From WJMT01 sp041686095 (lineage in GTDB: Bacteria > Acidobacteriota > Aminicenantia > Aminicenantales > Aminicenantaceae), in NCBI GenBank assembly GCA_041686095.1, contig JAWLEN010000129.1, positions 1-6,284 on the forward strand: a stretch of DNA of 6,284 nucleotides, read 5' to 3'. The notes beneath the pieces were generated by a model. That model did no database searches and was not told where the DNA came from. It saw only the letters and a list, made by a program, of their open reading frames with translations. Both the position numbers and the translations under genes were made by a program. Of the stretch, positions 1-6,180 are shown in pieces (position 1 is the stretch's first letter; every line of letters starts with the position of its first letter).

Positions 1-6
1 TAAGTT

Positions 7-549
7 ATGACGAATGCAAATCATTTTAAGTCAACCACTATATTGTGTGTTCGAAGGCAGGGAAAAGTGGCCCTTGCCGGAGACGGCCAGGTAACCATGG
101 AAAAAACAGTGTTGAAATCTAAAGCCAGCAAAGTGAGGCGGTTGTACAAAGGGAAAGTTCTGGCTGGATTTGCAGGAGCCACCTCGGATGCCTTTGCCCT
201 CTTTTCCAGATTCGAAGGCAAACTGGAGGAGTTTCAGGGAAATCTAGCCCGCGCCGCTATTGAGCTGGCTAAAGACTGGAGATTGGATAAAGCCTTGCGC
301 CGGCTGGAAGCCTTGATGATTGTTTCAGATAAAAATAATTCTTTTTTGATTTCCGGAACCGGCGATGTGGTGGAGCCGGATGACGGGATCATTGCCATCG
401 GATCCGGAGGTGCCTATGCTCTTTCTGCAGCCCGGGCTCTCATACGAAACACTGATTTTTCTGCCAAAAAGATTGCCCAGGAAGCCATGAAAATCACCTC
501 TGATATATGTATTTATACTAATAATCAAGTAACTATCGAGGAACTATAA
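7..549 (+). CDS. hslV: ATP-dependent protease subunit HslV (ClpQ)
   Basis: This is the threonine-protease subunit of the cytoplasmic HslUV (ClpQY) complex, in which HslV double hexamers degrade proteins unfolded and fed in by HslU. The N-terminal block TTILCVRR (residues 10-17) aligns with the TTIVSVRR start of mature E. coli HslV, making Thr10 the expected catalytic nucleophile. AGDGQVT (24-30) carries the conserved Asp (D26), and K42 in the KVRRL block matches the active-site Lys33 of mature HslV. GFAGATSDAF, AIELAKDWR, AIGSGG and DICIYTN are further family blocks. The protein is 180 residues, or 171 after a 9-residue propeptide. The ATG at 7 is the only usable start: an in-frame TAA lies at 1-3, and the next ATG/TTG codons fall after Thr10. 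The ribosome binding site lies before the window. hslU follows with no spacer. Identification is by family motifs and is secure. Confidence 0.97.
   Translation: MTNANHFKSTTILCVRRQGKVALAGDGQVTMEKTVLKSKASKVRRLYKGKVLAGFAGATSDAFALFSRFEGKLEEFQGNLARAAIELAKDWRLDKALRRLEALMIVSDKNNSFLISGTGDVVEPDDGIIAIGSGGAYALSAARALIRNTDFSAKKIAQEAMKITSDICIYTNNQVTIEEL
538..542 (+). promoter_or_regulatory. Ribosome binding site of hslU inside the hslV end
   Basis: GAGGA lies 7 bases before the hslU ATG, within the last codons of hslV. It supports the start at 550 and indicates that hslV and hslU are translated from one message. Confidence 0.7.
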
Positions 550-1938
550 ATGCCTATAGAACTTCCCAACGGTTTCAAATTATTAAAAGGCGGGTTTGAT
601 GAGTCAGAGCTCACTCCCAAAAAGATCGTTGAAGAATTGGATAAATATATAATCGGTCAGGAAAAAGCAAAAAAGGCTGTGGCTATTGCCTTGCGGAATC
701 GATACAGAAGAAGAAAGCTCCCTCCGGATTTAGCCGATGAAGTAGCCCCGAAAAATATTTTGATGATAGGCCCAACCGGAGTGGGCAAAACAGAAATCTC
801 CCGAAGGTTGGCTCGATTAACATCCTCTCCCTTTTTAAAAGTAGAAGCCAGTAAGTTCACTGAAGTCGGTTATGTGGGCCGGGATGTGGAGTCAATGATC
901 AGAGATTTGGTCCAGATTGCGGTGGGTTTAGTCAAAACAGAGAAAATGAACGAAGTTAGGGGCAAAGCTGAAGTTAACGCTGAGGAGAAACTGATGGATA
1001 TTCTCCTACCCAGGTCTAGAGTCAGATCTGAGTCAGATGATAAAAGCGATGAAATAAAATATCAGGAGACCAGAGAAAAATTAAGAAGACAGCTGAGTGC
1101 CGGTCTTTTGGATGAACGCCAGGTACAGATTGAAGTCAAAGAAAAATTCAGCTCACCGTTTGAGATATTTTCTAACACAGGCGTTGAGGAGATAGGGATA
1201 CAAATTCAGGAGATCATTCCTGGTCTGAAAGGAAAGACTAAGAGGCGGAAAGTTAAAGTCAAAGAAGCCATGAAAGTCCTTACTGAGCAGGAACAGCAGA
1301 GGCTGGTTGATATGGATCAGGTTTCCCGGTTAGCGGTAGAAAAGACAGAGCATTCAGGAATCATATTTTTAGACGAGGTGGATAAGATCTCAGGAAGAGA
1401 GTCTGGCCGGGGACCAGAAGTCAGCCGTGAAGGGGTTCAAAGGGACCTTCTTCCCATAATAGAAGGAACCACGGTGAATACCCGTTCAGGTCTTATCAAA
1501 ACGGATCATATTTTGTTTATAGGAGCGGGCGCCTTTCATGTCACCAAGCCTTCAGATCTTATTCCTGAATTACAGGGCCGATTTCCCATCCGGGTGGAAC
1601 TATCTTCCTTAGATAAAAATGATTTTATCCGCATATTAACAGAGCCTGAGAACGCTCTGCTTAAACAGTATAAAGCTCTTTTGGCCACAGAAGGGGTTAA
1701 AACCGATTTCAAACAAGGAGCTATTGAAAAAATTGCTGATATCGCAGAAAGAGTCAACAGCCTAAATGAAAACATAGGAGCCAGAAGACTTCATACAGTG
1801 ATGGAGAAAGTCATGGAGGAAATATCCTTCAATGCCCCTGAGGATGTGGACAAAAAAATCATCATAGATGAGGATTACGTGGATAAACAGCTCAAAGACA
1901 TCGTAGAAGATCAGGACCTCAGCCGTTTTATCCTTTGA
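550..1938 (+). CDS. hslU: HslUV ATPase subunit HslU (ClpY)
   Basis: HslU is the AAA+ unfoldase that recognises substrates, unfolds them with ATP and passes them to HslV in the cytoplasm. Visible in order: the N-terminal LTPKKIVEELDKYIIGQ block (21-37); Walker A GPTGVGKT (74-81); the pore-loop motif GYVG (107-110); the charged, lower-conservation I-domain (about 112-250); Walker B with IIFLDEVDK (271-279); a sensor-1 region near 321-330; ELQGRFPIRVE with the arginine R344; the sensor-2 region GARRLHTVMEK (410-420); and the C-terminal DLSRFIL tail that docks into HslV. It has 462 residues against 443 in E. coli, mostly because of 17 extra residues at the N-terminus. No ATG, GTG or TTG lies between 550 and the conserved domain, so that extension appears real. 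It starts directly after the hslV stop, and its own stop shares one base with the next ATG. The call is secure. Confidence 0.98.
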   Translation: MPIELPNGFKLLKGGFDESELTPKKIVEELDKYIIGQEKAKKAVAIALRNRYRRRKLPPDLADEVAPKNILMIGPTGVGKTEISRRLARLTSSPFLKVEASKFTEVGYVGRDVESMIRDLVQIAVGLVKTEKMNEVRGKAEVNAEEKLMDILLPRSRVRSESDDKSDEIKYQETREKLRRQLSAGLLDERQVQIEVKEKFSSPFEIFSNTGVEEIGIQIQEIIPGLKGKTKRRKVKVKEAMKVLTEQEQQRLVDMDQVSRLAVEKTEHSGIIFLDEVDKISGRESGRGPEVSREGVQRDLLPIIEGTTVNTRSGLIKTDHILFIGAGAFHVTKPSDLIPELQGRFPIRVELSSLDKNDFIRILTEPENALLKQYKALLATEGVKTDFKQGAIEKIADIAERVNSLNENIGARRLHTVMEKVMEEISFNAPEDVDKKIIIDEDYVDKQLKDIVEDQDLSRFIL

Positions 1939-3038
1939 TGAAAAAACATTTCATTTCTTTTTTGGTTGTTATCGCTGTTTTTATCTCCCTCTTCTGCGGG
2001 AAAAAGGGGCCTATTATGCCCCCTATAAAAAAGATTCCTCAAGAAGTCAAAATACAAGAAGTGTTTCAACGTGGCGATAAAATCATAGTTGAATGGAAAA
2101 ACCCACAATCTTACCTTGATGGAAGCCCTTTAACTGAAATTTCCAAAGCAGATATCTGGATATACCAAAAGCCTTATGAAAAAGAAAGCGAGCAAGTTGT
2201 TGACCCTAAAGTATTTAAAAAACAGGCTGTTCTTTATCAGTCAATCCAAAGTCCTGATTTTCCTGAATTTATAGAAACAGATGACAAGGAATCCCCGGTT
2301 TATAGATATGAGATCACCATAAAACCACCTGATTATGGAAATACCTTGTTTTTTTTGGGAATCAGAGTCGTTGACCACAAAGGCAAAAAATCAGAGATTC
2401 CAAAACCCATAGCTGTGCAGGCAAGAATAGTCCCTTGTTCCCCCTCTGGATTAAAAGCCCAAGCAGAGTTGAAAAGCGTGAAACTTGAATGGGAGTCCCC
2501 GGAGAAAAATACAGACGGTTCCTCTCCGGCTTGTGTGAAAGGGTATAATCTTTATCGGTCTTCCAATGAAAGTCATTTTAATCTAATTAATGACGAACTG
2601 ATCAAAGAAACCAACTATGAGGATGAAGGGATTATTTTTGGAGAGGAATATGAATATTTCGTCAGGAGTTCTGCTTCGGAGGAACCGCCTTTTTTAGAAA
2701 GTGAAAATTCAGAAAGTGTAAGCGTGACAGTAAAGGACACCATTCCGCCTGATGCACCGGAAGATCTGATAATCATTGCTGTGCATGATCGAATCACTTT
2801 AACTTGGAATAGGGTCAAAGATAATGACCTCAAAGGATATAAGGTGTGGCGGAGAATAAAGGGAGATGAAAAGTTTATTCTTTTGACTTCCGAGTGTATT
2901 AAGGAGAATATATTCTATGACTTTTCTGTCAAAAAGGGAATTGAATATGAATATTGCGTCTCTGCTTGTGACAATGCCGATAATGAGAGTGAAAGATCAG
3001 AAATAATTACAGGAGTTCTGAAAGGATCTCTCCCATGA
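1938..3038 (+). CDS. Predicted lipoprotein with three fibronectin type III-like domains
   Basis: This is an uncharacterised envelope protein of 366 residues. The N-terminus has a basic KKH followed by a hydrophobic stretch (5-19) and Cys20, giving a lipoprotein-type signal peptide. The lipobox reads SLFC, with an unusual Phe just before the cysteine. The mature protein begins CGKKGPIMPP, a motif like that of LptM and of many FN3 lipoproteins. Three beta-sandwich repeats follow, at about 33-165, 166-266 and 267-361. The last two show clear FN3 signatures: LEWESP, then GYNLYRS, then YEYFV; and LTWNRV, then GYKVWRR, then YEYCV. The first is more divergent (VEWKNP, then IWIYQK). No catalytic motif is visible, so a binding or structural role outside the inner membrane is the likeliest inference. 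ATG 1938 is preferred over the adjacent TTG 1935. No Shine-Dalgarno sequence lies close upstream, and the TGATG junction suggests re-initiation after hslU. The last four bases overlap the next gene. Confidence 0.85.
   Translation: MKKHFISFLVVIAVFISLFCGKKGPIMPPIKKIPQEVKIQEVFQRGDKIIVEWKNPQSYLDGSPLTEISKADIWIYQKPYEKESEQVVDPKVFKKQAVLYQSIQSPDFPEFIETDDKESPVYRYEITIKPPDYGNTLFFLGIRVVDHKGKKSEIPKPIAVQARIVPCSPSGLKAQAELKSVKLEWESPEKNTDGSSPACVKGYNLYRSSNESHFNLINDELIKETNYEDEGIIFGEEYEYFVRSSASEEPPFLESENSESVSVTVKDTIPPDAPEDLIIIAVHDRITLTWNRVKDNDLKGYKVWRRIKGDEKFILLTSECIKENIFYDFSVKKGIEYEYCVSACDNADNESERSEIITGVLKGSLP
3021..3026 (+). promoter_or_regulatory. Ribosome binding site of the FAH-family gene
   Basis: AAAGGA lies 8 bases before ATG 3035 and inside the end of the lipoprotein gene. 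With the ATGA overlap it supports the FAH start and translational coupling. Confidence 0.6.
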
Positions 3039-3802
3039 AAATATACCGTTTTAAACACAACAAAACCATCCGGTATGGATTGCTTGAAGAGGACAGACTT
3101 ATTCCTTTACAGAGATCTGTATTAGGAAATTTAAGGGAGAAAAAACAGAAGATACCTATCGGAGACGTCATCATACTTCCACCTGTTCTCCCTACAAAAA
3201 TAGTGGGCATAGGCCGAAACTATAAGGAACATGCTGATGAGAGAGGACAGAGGGTTCCTGAAAGACCTTTGATTTTTTTAAAGCCTCCTTCAGCTGTGAT
3301 CGGGACAAATGATATTATCATTTACCCAGATGACACTAAAAGGCTTGATTATGAAGGGGAATTGGCTTTGGTGGTGGGAAAAAAGGTTTGGAAGCTTGAA
3401 AAAGATGCTCCTGTGAAAGATTTCATATTGGGTTACACCTGTTTGAATGATGTGACTGCCAGGGACCTCCAGGATAAAGACGGCCAATGGACTCGAGCCA
3501 AGTCTTTTGATACTTTTGCTCCTATAGGCCCTTGCATAGCCATGGATTTGGATCCTTCACGGCTAAAAGTAAAAACTTTTTTGAATGGTAAGCTCAGGCA
3601 GTCAGGAAATACAGCCAATATGATATTTCCTGTTCCAGAACTGATCCGATATGTTTCACAAATTATGACTTTAATGCCTGGTGACATCATAACCACCGGA
3701 ACTCCCTCTGGAGTCGGTCCTATGTTTCCGGGGGATCGAGTGGATGTTCAGATAGATGGAATTGGGACTCTGTCAAATACAGTCATGAGAATCAAAAAGT
3801 AG
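3035..3802 (+). CDS. Fumarylacetoacetate hydrolase (FAH) family enzyme, FAHD1-like
   Basis: This is a soluble enzyme of the FAH superfamily, which cleaves or decarboxylates C-C bonds in 2-oxo acids or isomerises related dienoates using a divalent metal. It has 255 residues: a short N-terminal domain (1-50) and the FAH fold from about 52 to the end. The metal ligands appear as E107 and E109 in LDYEGE, and D139 in LNDVTARD. GRNYKEHADE carries H66 and E69 with the same spacing as the catalytic His-Glu pair of human FAHD1. K156 in RAKSFDTFAPIGP matches the FAHD1 lysine. The glycine-rich ITTGTPSGVGP (219-229) is the family's C-terminal signature. FAHD1-like members include oxaloacetate decarboxylases, acylpyruvases and fumarylpyruvases, and others are annotated as 2-hydroxyhepta-2,4-diene-1,7-dioate isomerases. 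The substrate cannot be settled from sequence, and no aromatic-degradation genes lie nearby. Family assignment is firm and the specific reaction is open. Confidence 0.92.
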   Translation: MKIYRFKHNKTIRYGLLEEDRLIPLQRSVLGNLREKKQKIPIGDVIILPPVLPTKIVGIGRNYKEHADERGQRVPERPLIFLKPPSAVIGTNDIIIYPDDTKRLDYEGELALVVGKKVWKLEKDAPVKDFILGYTCLNDVTARDLQDKDGQWTRAKSFDTFAPIGPCIAMDLDPSRLKVKTFLNGKLRQSGNTANMIFPVPELIRYVSQIMTLMPGDIITTGTPSGVGPMFPGDRVDVQIDGIGTLSNTVMRIKK

Positions 3803-3814
3803 CGGTGAACTGAC

Positions 3815-3841
3815 TGGACATACAAGCCAAAATAATATAAA
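3815..3841 (+). promoter_or_regulatory. Weak sigma-70-like promoter candidate before the transaldolase gene
   Basis: The only sizeable gap between genes (3803-3883, 81 bases) contains TGGACA (3815-3820, five of six to TTGACA) and TATAAA (3836-3841, five of six to TATAAT). The 15-base spacer is shorter than the ideal 17. A transcript from here would have a leader of roughly 35 bases. I see no terminator hairpin in the gap, so read-through from the FAH gene is also possible. AT-rich gaps often yield such matches by chance. Confidence 0.3.
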
Positions 3842-3873
3842 AAGATGACATGGCGTTGATAAAAACCCGAAAT

Positions 3874-3879
3874 GGAGGG
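3874..3879 (+). promoter_or_regulatory. Strong ribosome binding site deciding the transaldolase start
   Basis: GGAGGG lies 4 bases before ATG 3884. An in-frame ATG at 3872 overlaps this site and has no Shine-Dalgarno sequence of its own, so 3884 is the likelier start. It also gives the usual family N-terminus, MKIFLDTAN. Confidence 0.8.
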
Positions 3880-3883
3880 AATA

Positions 3884-4549
3884 ATGAAAATTTTTTTAGA
3901 CACAGCCAATCTTGAACAGATAAAGGAAGCTGTCTCCTGGGGAATCATTGATGGAGTCACCACAAATCCCACCCTGTGCTCCAAGGAAAAAGAAAACTTC
4001 AAGGACCTGATAAAAAGCATTTGTGAGATTGTTCCCGGCCCTGTGAGTGTGGAATGTGTGGAGAGTCAAGCCGAAGGAATCATTAAAGAAGCAAGGAAAC
4101 ACTGTGAGATTGCCGAAAATGTCATTGTGAAGATTCCCATCTGTGTGGAAGGGCTTAAAGCCACAAAAACCCTGTCTGCTGAAGGGATCCAAGTCAATAC
4201 CACCTTGGTGTTTTCTCCAACCCAGGCATTATTAGCGGCTAAAGCCGGAACCCGATATGTGAGTCCTTTTGTGGGGAGATTGGACGACATCTCAAGCGAT
4301 GGGCTGGCATTAGTGGAGCAGATGATTCCTATCTTTAATAATTATTCATTTGAGACAGAGATCATTGTTGCCAGCATCAGGCATCCCATGCATGTGGTGG
4401 AAGCTGCCATGATGGGGGCTGATATTGCCACTCTTCCTTTTGATTCTTTGGAAAAGTTGGTAAAACATCCCCTGACAGACAGAGGAATTGAGCGTTTCTT
4501 GAGTGATTGGGAAAAAGTAAAAAAATCTATGGGCAAGAAAGAAAAATGA
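3884..4549 (+). CDS. tal: Transaldolase, small microbial (FSA/TAL) type
   Basis: This cytoplasmic (beta/alpha)8-barrel enzyme moves a dihydroxyacetone unit between sugar phosphates in the non-oxidative pentose phosphate pathway. Its 221 residues match the compact TAL subfamily (B. subtilis YwjH type), not the roughly 315-residue TalB type. Motifs: IFLDTAN (3-9, with D6); GVTTNPT (24-30, with N28); VIVKIPI (80-86), where K83 is the Schiff-base lysine; VNTTLVFSPTQALLAAKAG (104-122); YVSPFVGRLDD (125-135, with R132); IVASIRHPMHV (161-171); and KHPLTDRGIERFLSDW (194-209). E57 and F129 occupy positions that are Gln and Tyr in E. coli fructose-6-phosphate aldolase, and Glu and Phe are the transaldolase state. 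Transaldolase activity is therefore favoured over aldolase. The gene ends in an ATGA overlap with the carboxyltransferase gene. Confidence 0.93.
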   Translation: MKIFLDTANLEQIKEAVSWGIIDGVTTNPTLCSKEKENFKDLIKSICEIVPGPVSVECVESQAEGIIKEARKHCEIAENVIVKIPICVEGLKATKTLSAEGIQVNTTLVFSPTQALLAAKAGTRYVSPFVGRLDDISSDGLALVEQMIPIFNNYSFETEIIVASIRHPMHVVEAAMMGADIATLPFDSLEKLVKHPLTDRGIERFLSDWEKVKKSMGKKEK

Positions 4550-6096
4550 CTATAGAGAAGAAATTAGAAGAAATCAGAAAAAAGGAAAAACTTGCTGAAC
4601 AAGGCGGAGGCGCGGAAAGGATCAAAATACGCCATAAGGAAGGGCGTTTAACAGCAAGGGAGAGGATTAAAATCCTGCTTGATGAAGGCTCATTTCAGGA
4701 AATGGATAAATTTGTTGTTCATCACTGTACAGATTTTGGCATGGAAAAAAGGCGTATTTATGGAGATGGAGTGGTCACAGGTTACGGCACTATTGAGGGC
4801 CGAAGTGTGTTTGTTTTTGCCCAGGATTTTACTGTCTTCGGCGGATCTCTAAGCAGGGCCAATGCTGCAAAGATCTGCAAAATAATGGATCTGGCTTTAA
4901 AGGCCGGTGTGCCTGTCATAGGTCTTAATGATTCAGGTGGTGCCCGAATCCAAGAGGGAGTCTCAAGTTTGGCTGGATATGCGGACATATTTTTAAGAAA
5001 TGTTTTAGCTTCTGGGGTGATTCCTCAAATATCCGCCATCATGGGGCCATGCGCTGGGGGCGCTGTTTACTCCCCAGCCATCACAGATTTTATCATCATG
5101 ACTGAGGGAATAAGCAGGATGTTCATCACAGGTCCGGATGTGATAAGAGAAGTGACTCATGAACATGTTTCAATGGAGGAACTTGGAGGAGCTGAGACAC
5201 ACAATAAATTGAGCGGAGTGGCTCATTTTTCTGCGGAAAATGAAGAGCAAACTTTGGCTGTTATCAAAGAACTTCTTTCTTTTATTCCTGACAATAATAT
5301 GGAAGATCCCCCTGAGAAAGAGACGTCAGATCCTTTCGAAAGGGTTGATGATAAGCTGAACATGATGGTGCCGGATGATCCCAATCATCCCTATGATATT
5401 CGAAAAATAATCAATAGTGTATTGGATGACAATTATTTTTTTGAAGTTCACAGAGATTACGCAAAGAACATCGTGGTCGGTTTCGGACGTTTGGGACGAA
5501 AATCTGTGGGAGTGGTTGCCAATCAGCCTGACCATCTAGCTGGTGTCCTTGATATAAATTCATCGGATAAAGGCGCCCGATTTATAAGATTTTGTGATGC
5601 TTTTAACATCCCTCTGATTACATTTGAAGATGTGCCCGGATTCTTGCCGGGTGTGGCGCAGGAACACGGAGGGATCATCAGACACGGAGCTAAAATTCTT
5701 TATGCTTTTGCTGAAGCCACAGTTCCTAAAATAACATTGATCACCAGAAAAGCCTACGGAGGAGCTTATTGTGTGATGGCGTCAAAGCACATACGGGCTG
5801 ATATAAACTATGCCTATCCCACTGCTGAAATCGCTGTTATGGGTCCCAAGGGCGCTGTGAGGATTGTTCATAGAAGAGAGCTGAAAAAAGCTGATGATCC
5901 AGAGGCTTTGGCCAAATTAAAAACTAAGGAATTTAGAGATAAGTTTGCTAATCCGTCAGTGGCAGCTGAAAAAGGCTATATAGACGAAGTCATTGAACCC
6001 AAAGACACTCGGCCCAAACTTATTGCAGCACTTAGAATGCTGGAGAACAAAAGGGATGAAAACCCTCCCAAAAAGCATGGAAACATCCCCCTCTAA
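4546..6096 (+). CDS. pccB: Acyl-CoA carboxyltransferase subunit (propionyl-CoA carboxylase beta / methylmalonyl-CoA decarboxylase alpha type)
   Basis: This is the carboxyltransferase half of a biotin-dependent enzyme, moving a carboxyl group between carboxybiotin and an acyl-CoA, most likely propionyl-/methylmalonyl-CoA. Its 516 residues are normal for the family and comprise two crotonase-like halves. N-half: RLTARERI (34-41), VVTGYGTI (76-83), FAQDFTVFGGS (91-101), NDSGGARIQEG (128-138) and MGPCAGGAVYSP (166-177), the last two building one oxyanion hole. C-half: ANQPDHLAGVLDI (325-337), GARFIRFCDAFNIPL (343-357), VPGFLPG (363-369), HGGIIRHGAK (374-383) and RKAYGGAYCVM (401-411), giving the second site. 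The C-terminus KKHGNIPL is typical of PccB and MmdA. ATG 4546 is chosen over upstream TTG 4507: it overlaps the transaldolase stop (ATGA) and gives a family-like N-terminus. The Shine-Dalgarno sequence is weak. No biotin carrier, biotin carboxylase or membrane decarboxylase subunit is present, so carboxylase, decarboxylase and transcarboxylase (12S) roles cannot be told apart. Confidence 0.94.
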   Translation: MTIEKKLEEIRKKEKLAEQGGGAERIKIRHKEGRLTARERIKILLDEGSFQEMDKFVVHHCTDFGMEKRRIYGDGVVTGYGTIEGRSVFVFAQDFTVFGGSLSRANAAKICKIMDLALKAGVPVIGLNDSGGARIQEGVSSLAGYADIFLRNVLASGVIPQISAIMGPCAGGAVYSPAITDFIIMTEGISRMFITGPDVIREVTHEHVSMEELGGAETHNKLSGVAHFSAENEEQTLAVIKELLSFIPDNNMEDPPEKETSDPFERVDDKLNMMVPDDPNHPYDIRKIINSVLDDNYFFEVHRDYAKNIVVGFGRLGRKSVGVVANQPDHLAGVLDINSSDKGARFIRFCDAFNIPLITFEDVPGFLPGVAQEHGGIIRHGAKILYAFAEATVPKITLITRKAYGGAYCVMASKHIRADINYAYPTAEIAVMGPKGAVRIVHRRELKKADDPEALAKLKTKEFRDKFANPSVAAEKGYIDEVIEPKDTRPKLIAALRMLENKRDENPPKKHGNIPL

Positions 6097-6180
6097 CCTA
6101 TTGAAAGAGATTCATAAAATCCTTAATTTTCTTAGTCTATAAAGTTAGTATTTCTGTTCTTTGATAGATGTTATCTTTTA

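Noticed and set aside
1..3. TAA at the very start as the stop codon of an upstream gene
   Set aside because: It is in frame with hslV and could end a preceding gene four bases before hslV, but no upstream sequence is available to support a coding region.
3856..3861. TTGATA as a -35 box for the transaldolase gene
   Set aside because: The ATG follows 22 bases later, leaving no room for a -10 box and leader.
3872..3883. Transaldolase start at ATG 3872 (four residues longer)
   Set aside because: This ATG overlaps the GGAGGG ribosome binding site, which serves ATG 3884, and family members start at MKIFLDTAN-like sequences.
4507..4545. Carboxyltransferase start at TTG 4507 (13 residues longer)
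   Set aside because: It lies deep in the transaldolase gene. The ATG at 4546 gives the standard ATGA overlap and a normal family N-terminus.
6116..6130. AAAAT/ATTTT hairpin as terminator of the carboxyltransferase gene
   Set aside because: The stem is five A-T pairs with no G-C pairs, too weak for an intrinsic terminator. The GATA/TATC stem at 6163-6175 followed by TTTT is likewise only four pairs.
6101..6143. Promoter from TTGAAA (6101) or TATAAA (6138) for the downstream element
   Set aside because: No -35 and -10 pair sits at acceptable spacing; single hexamer matches are expected in a stretch that is 76% A+T.
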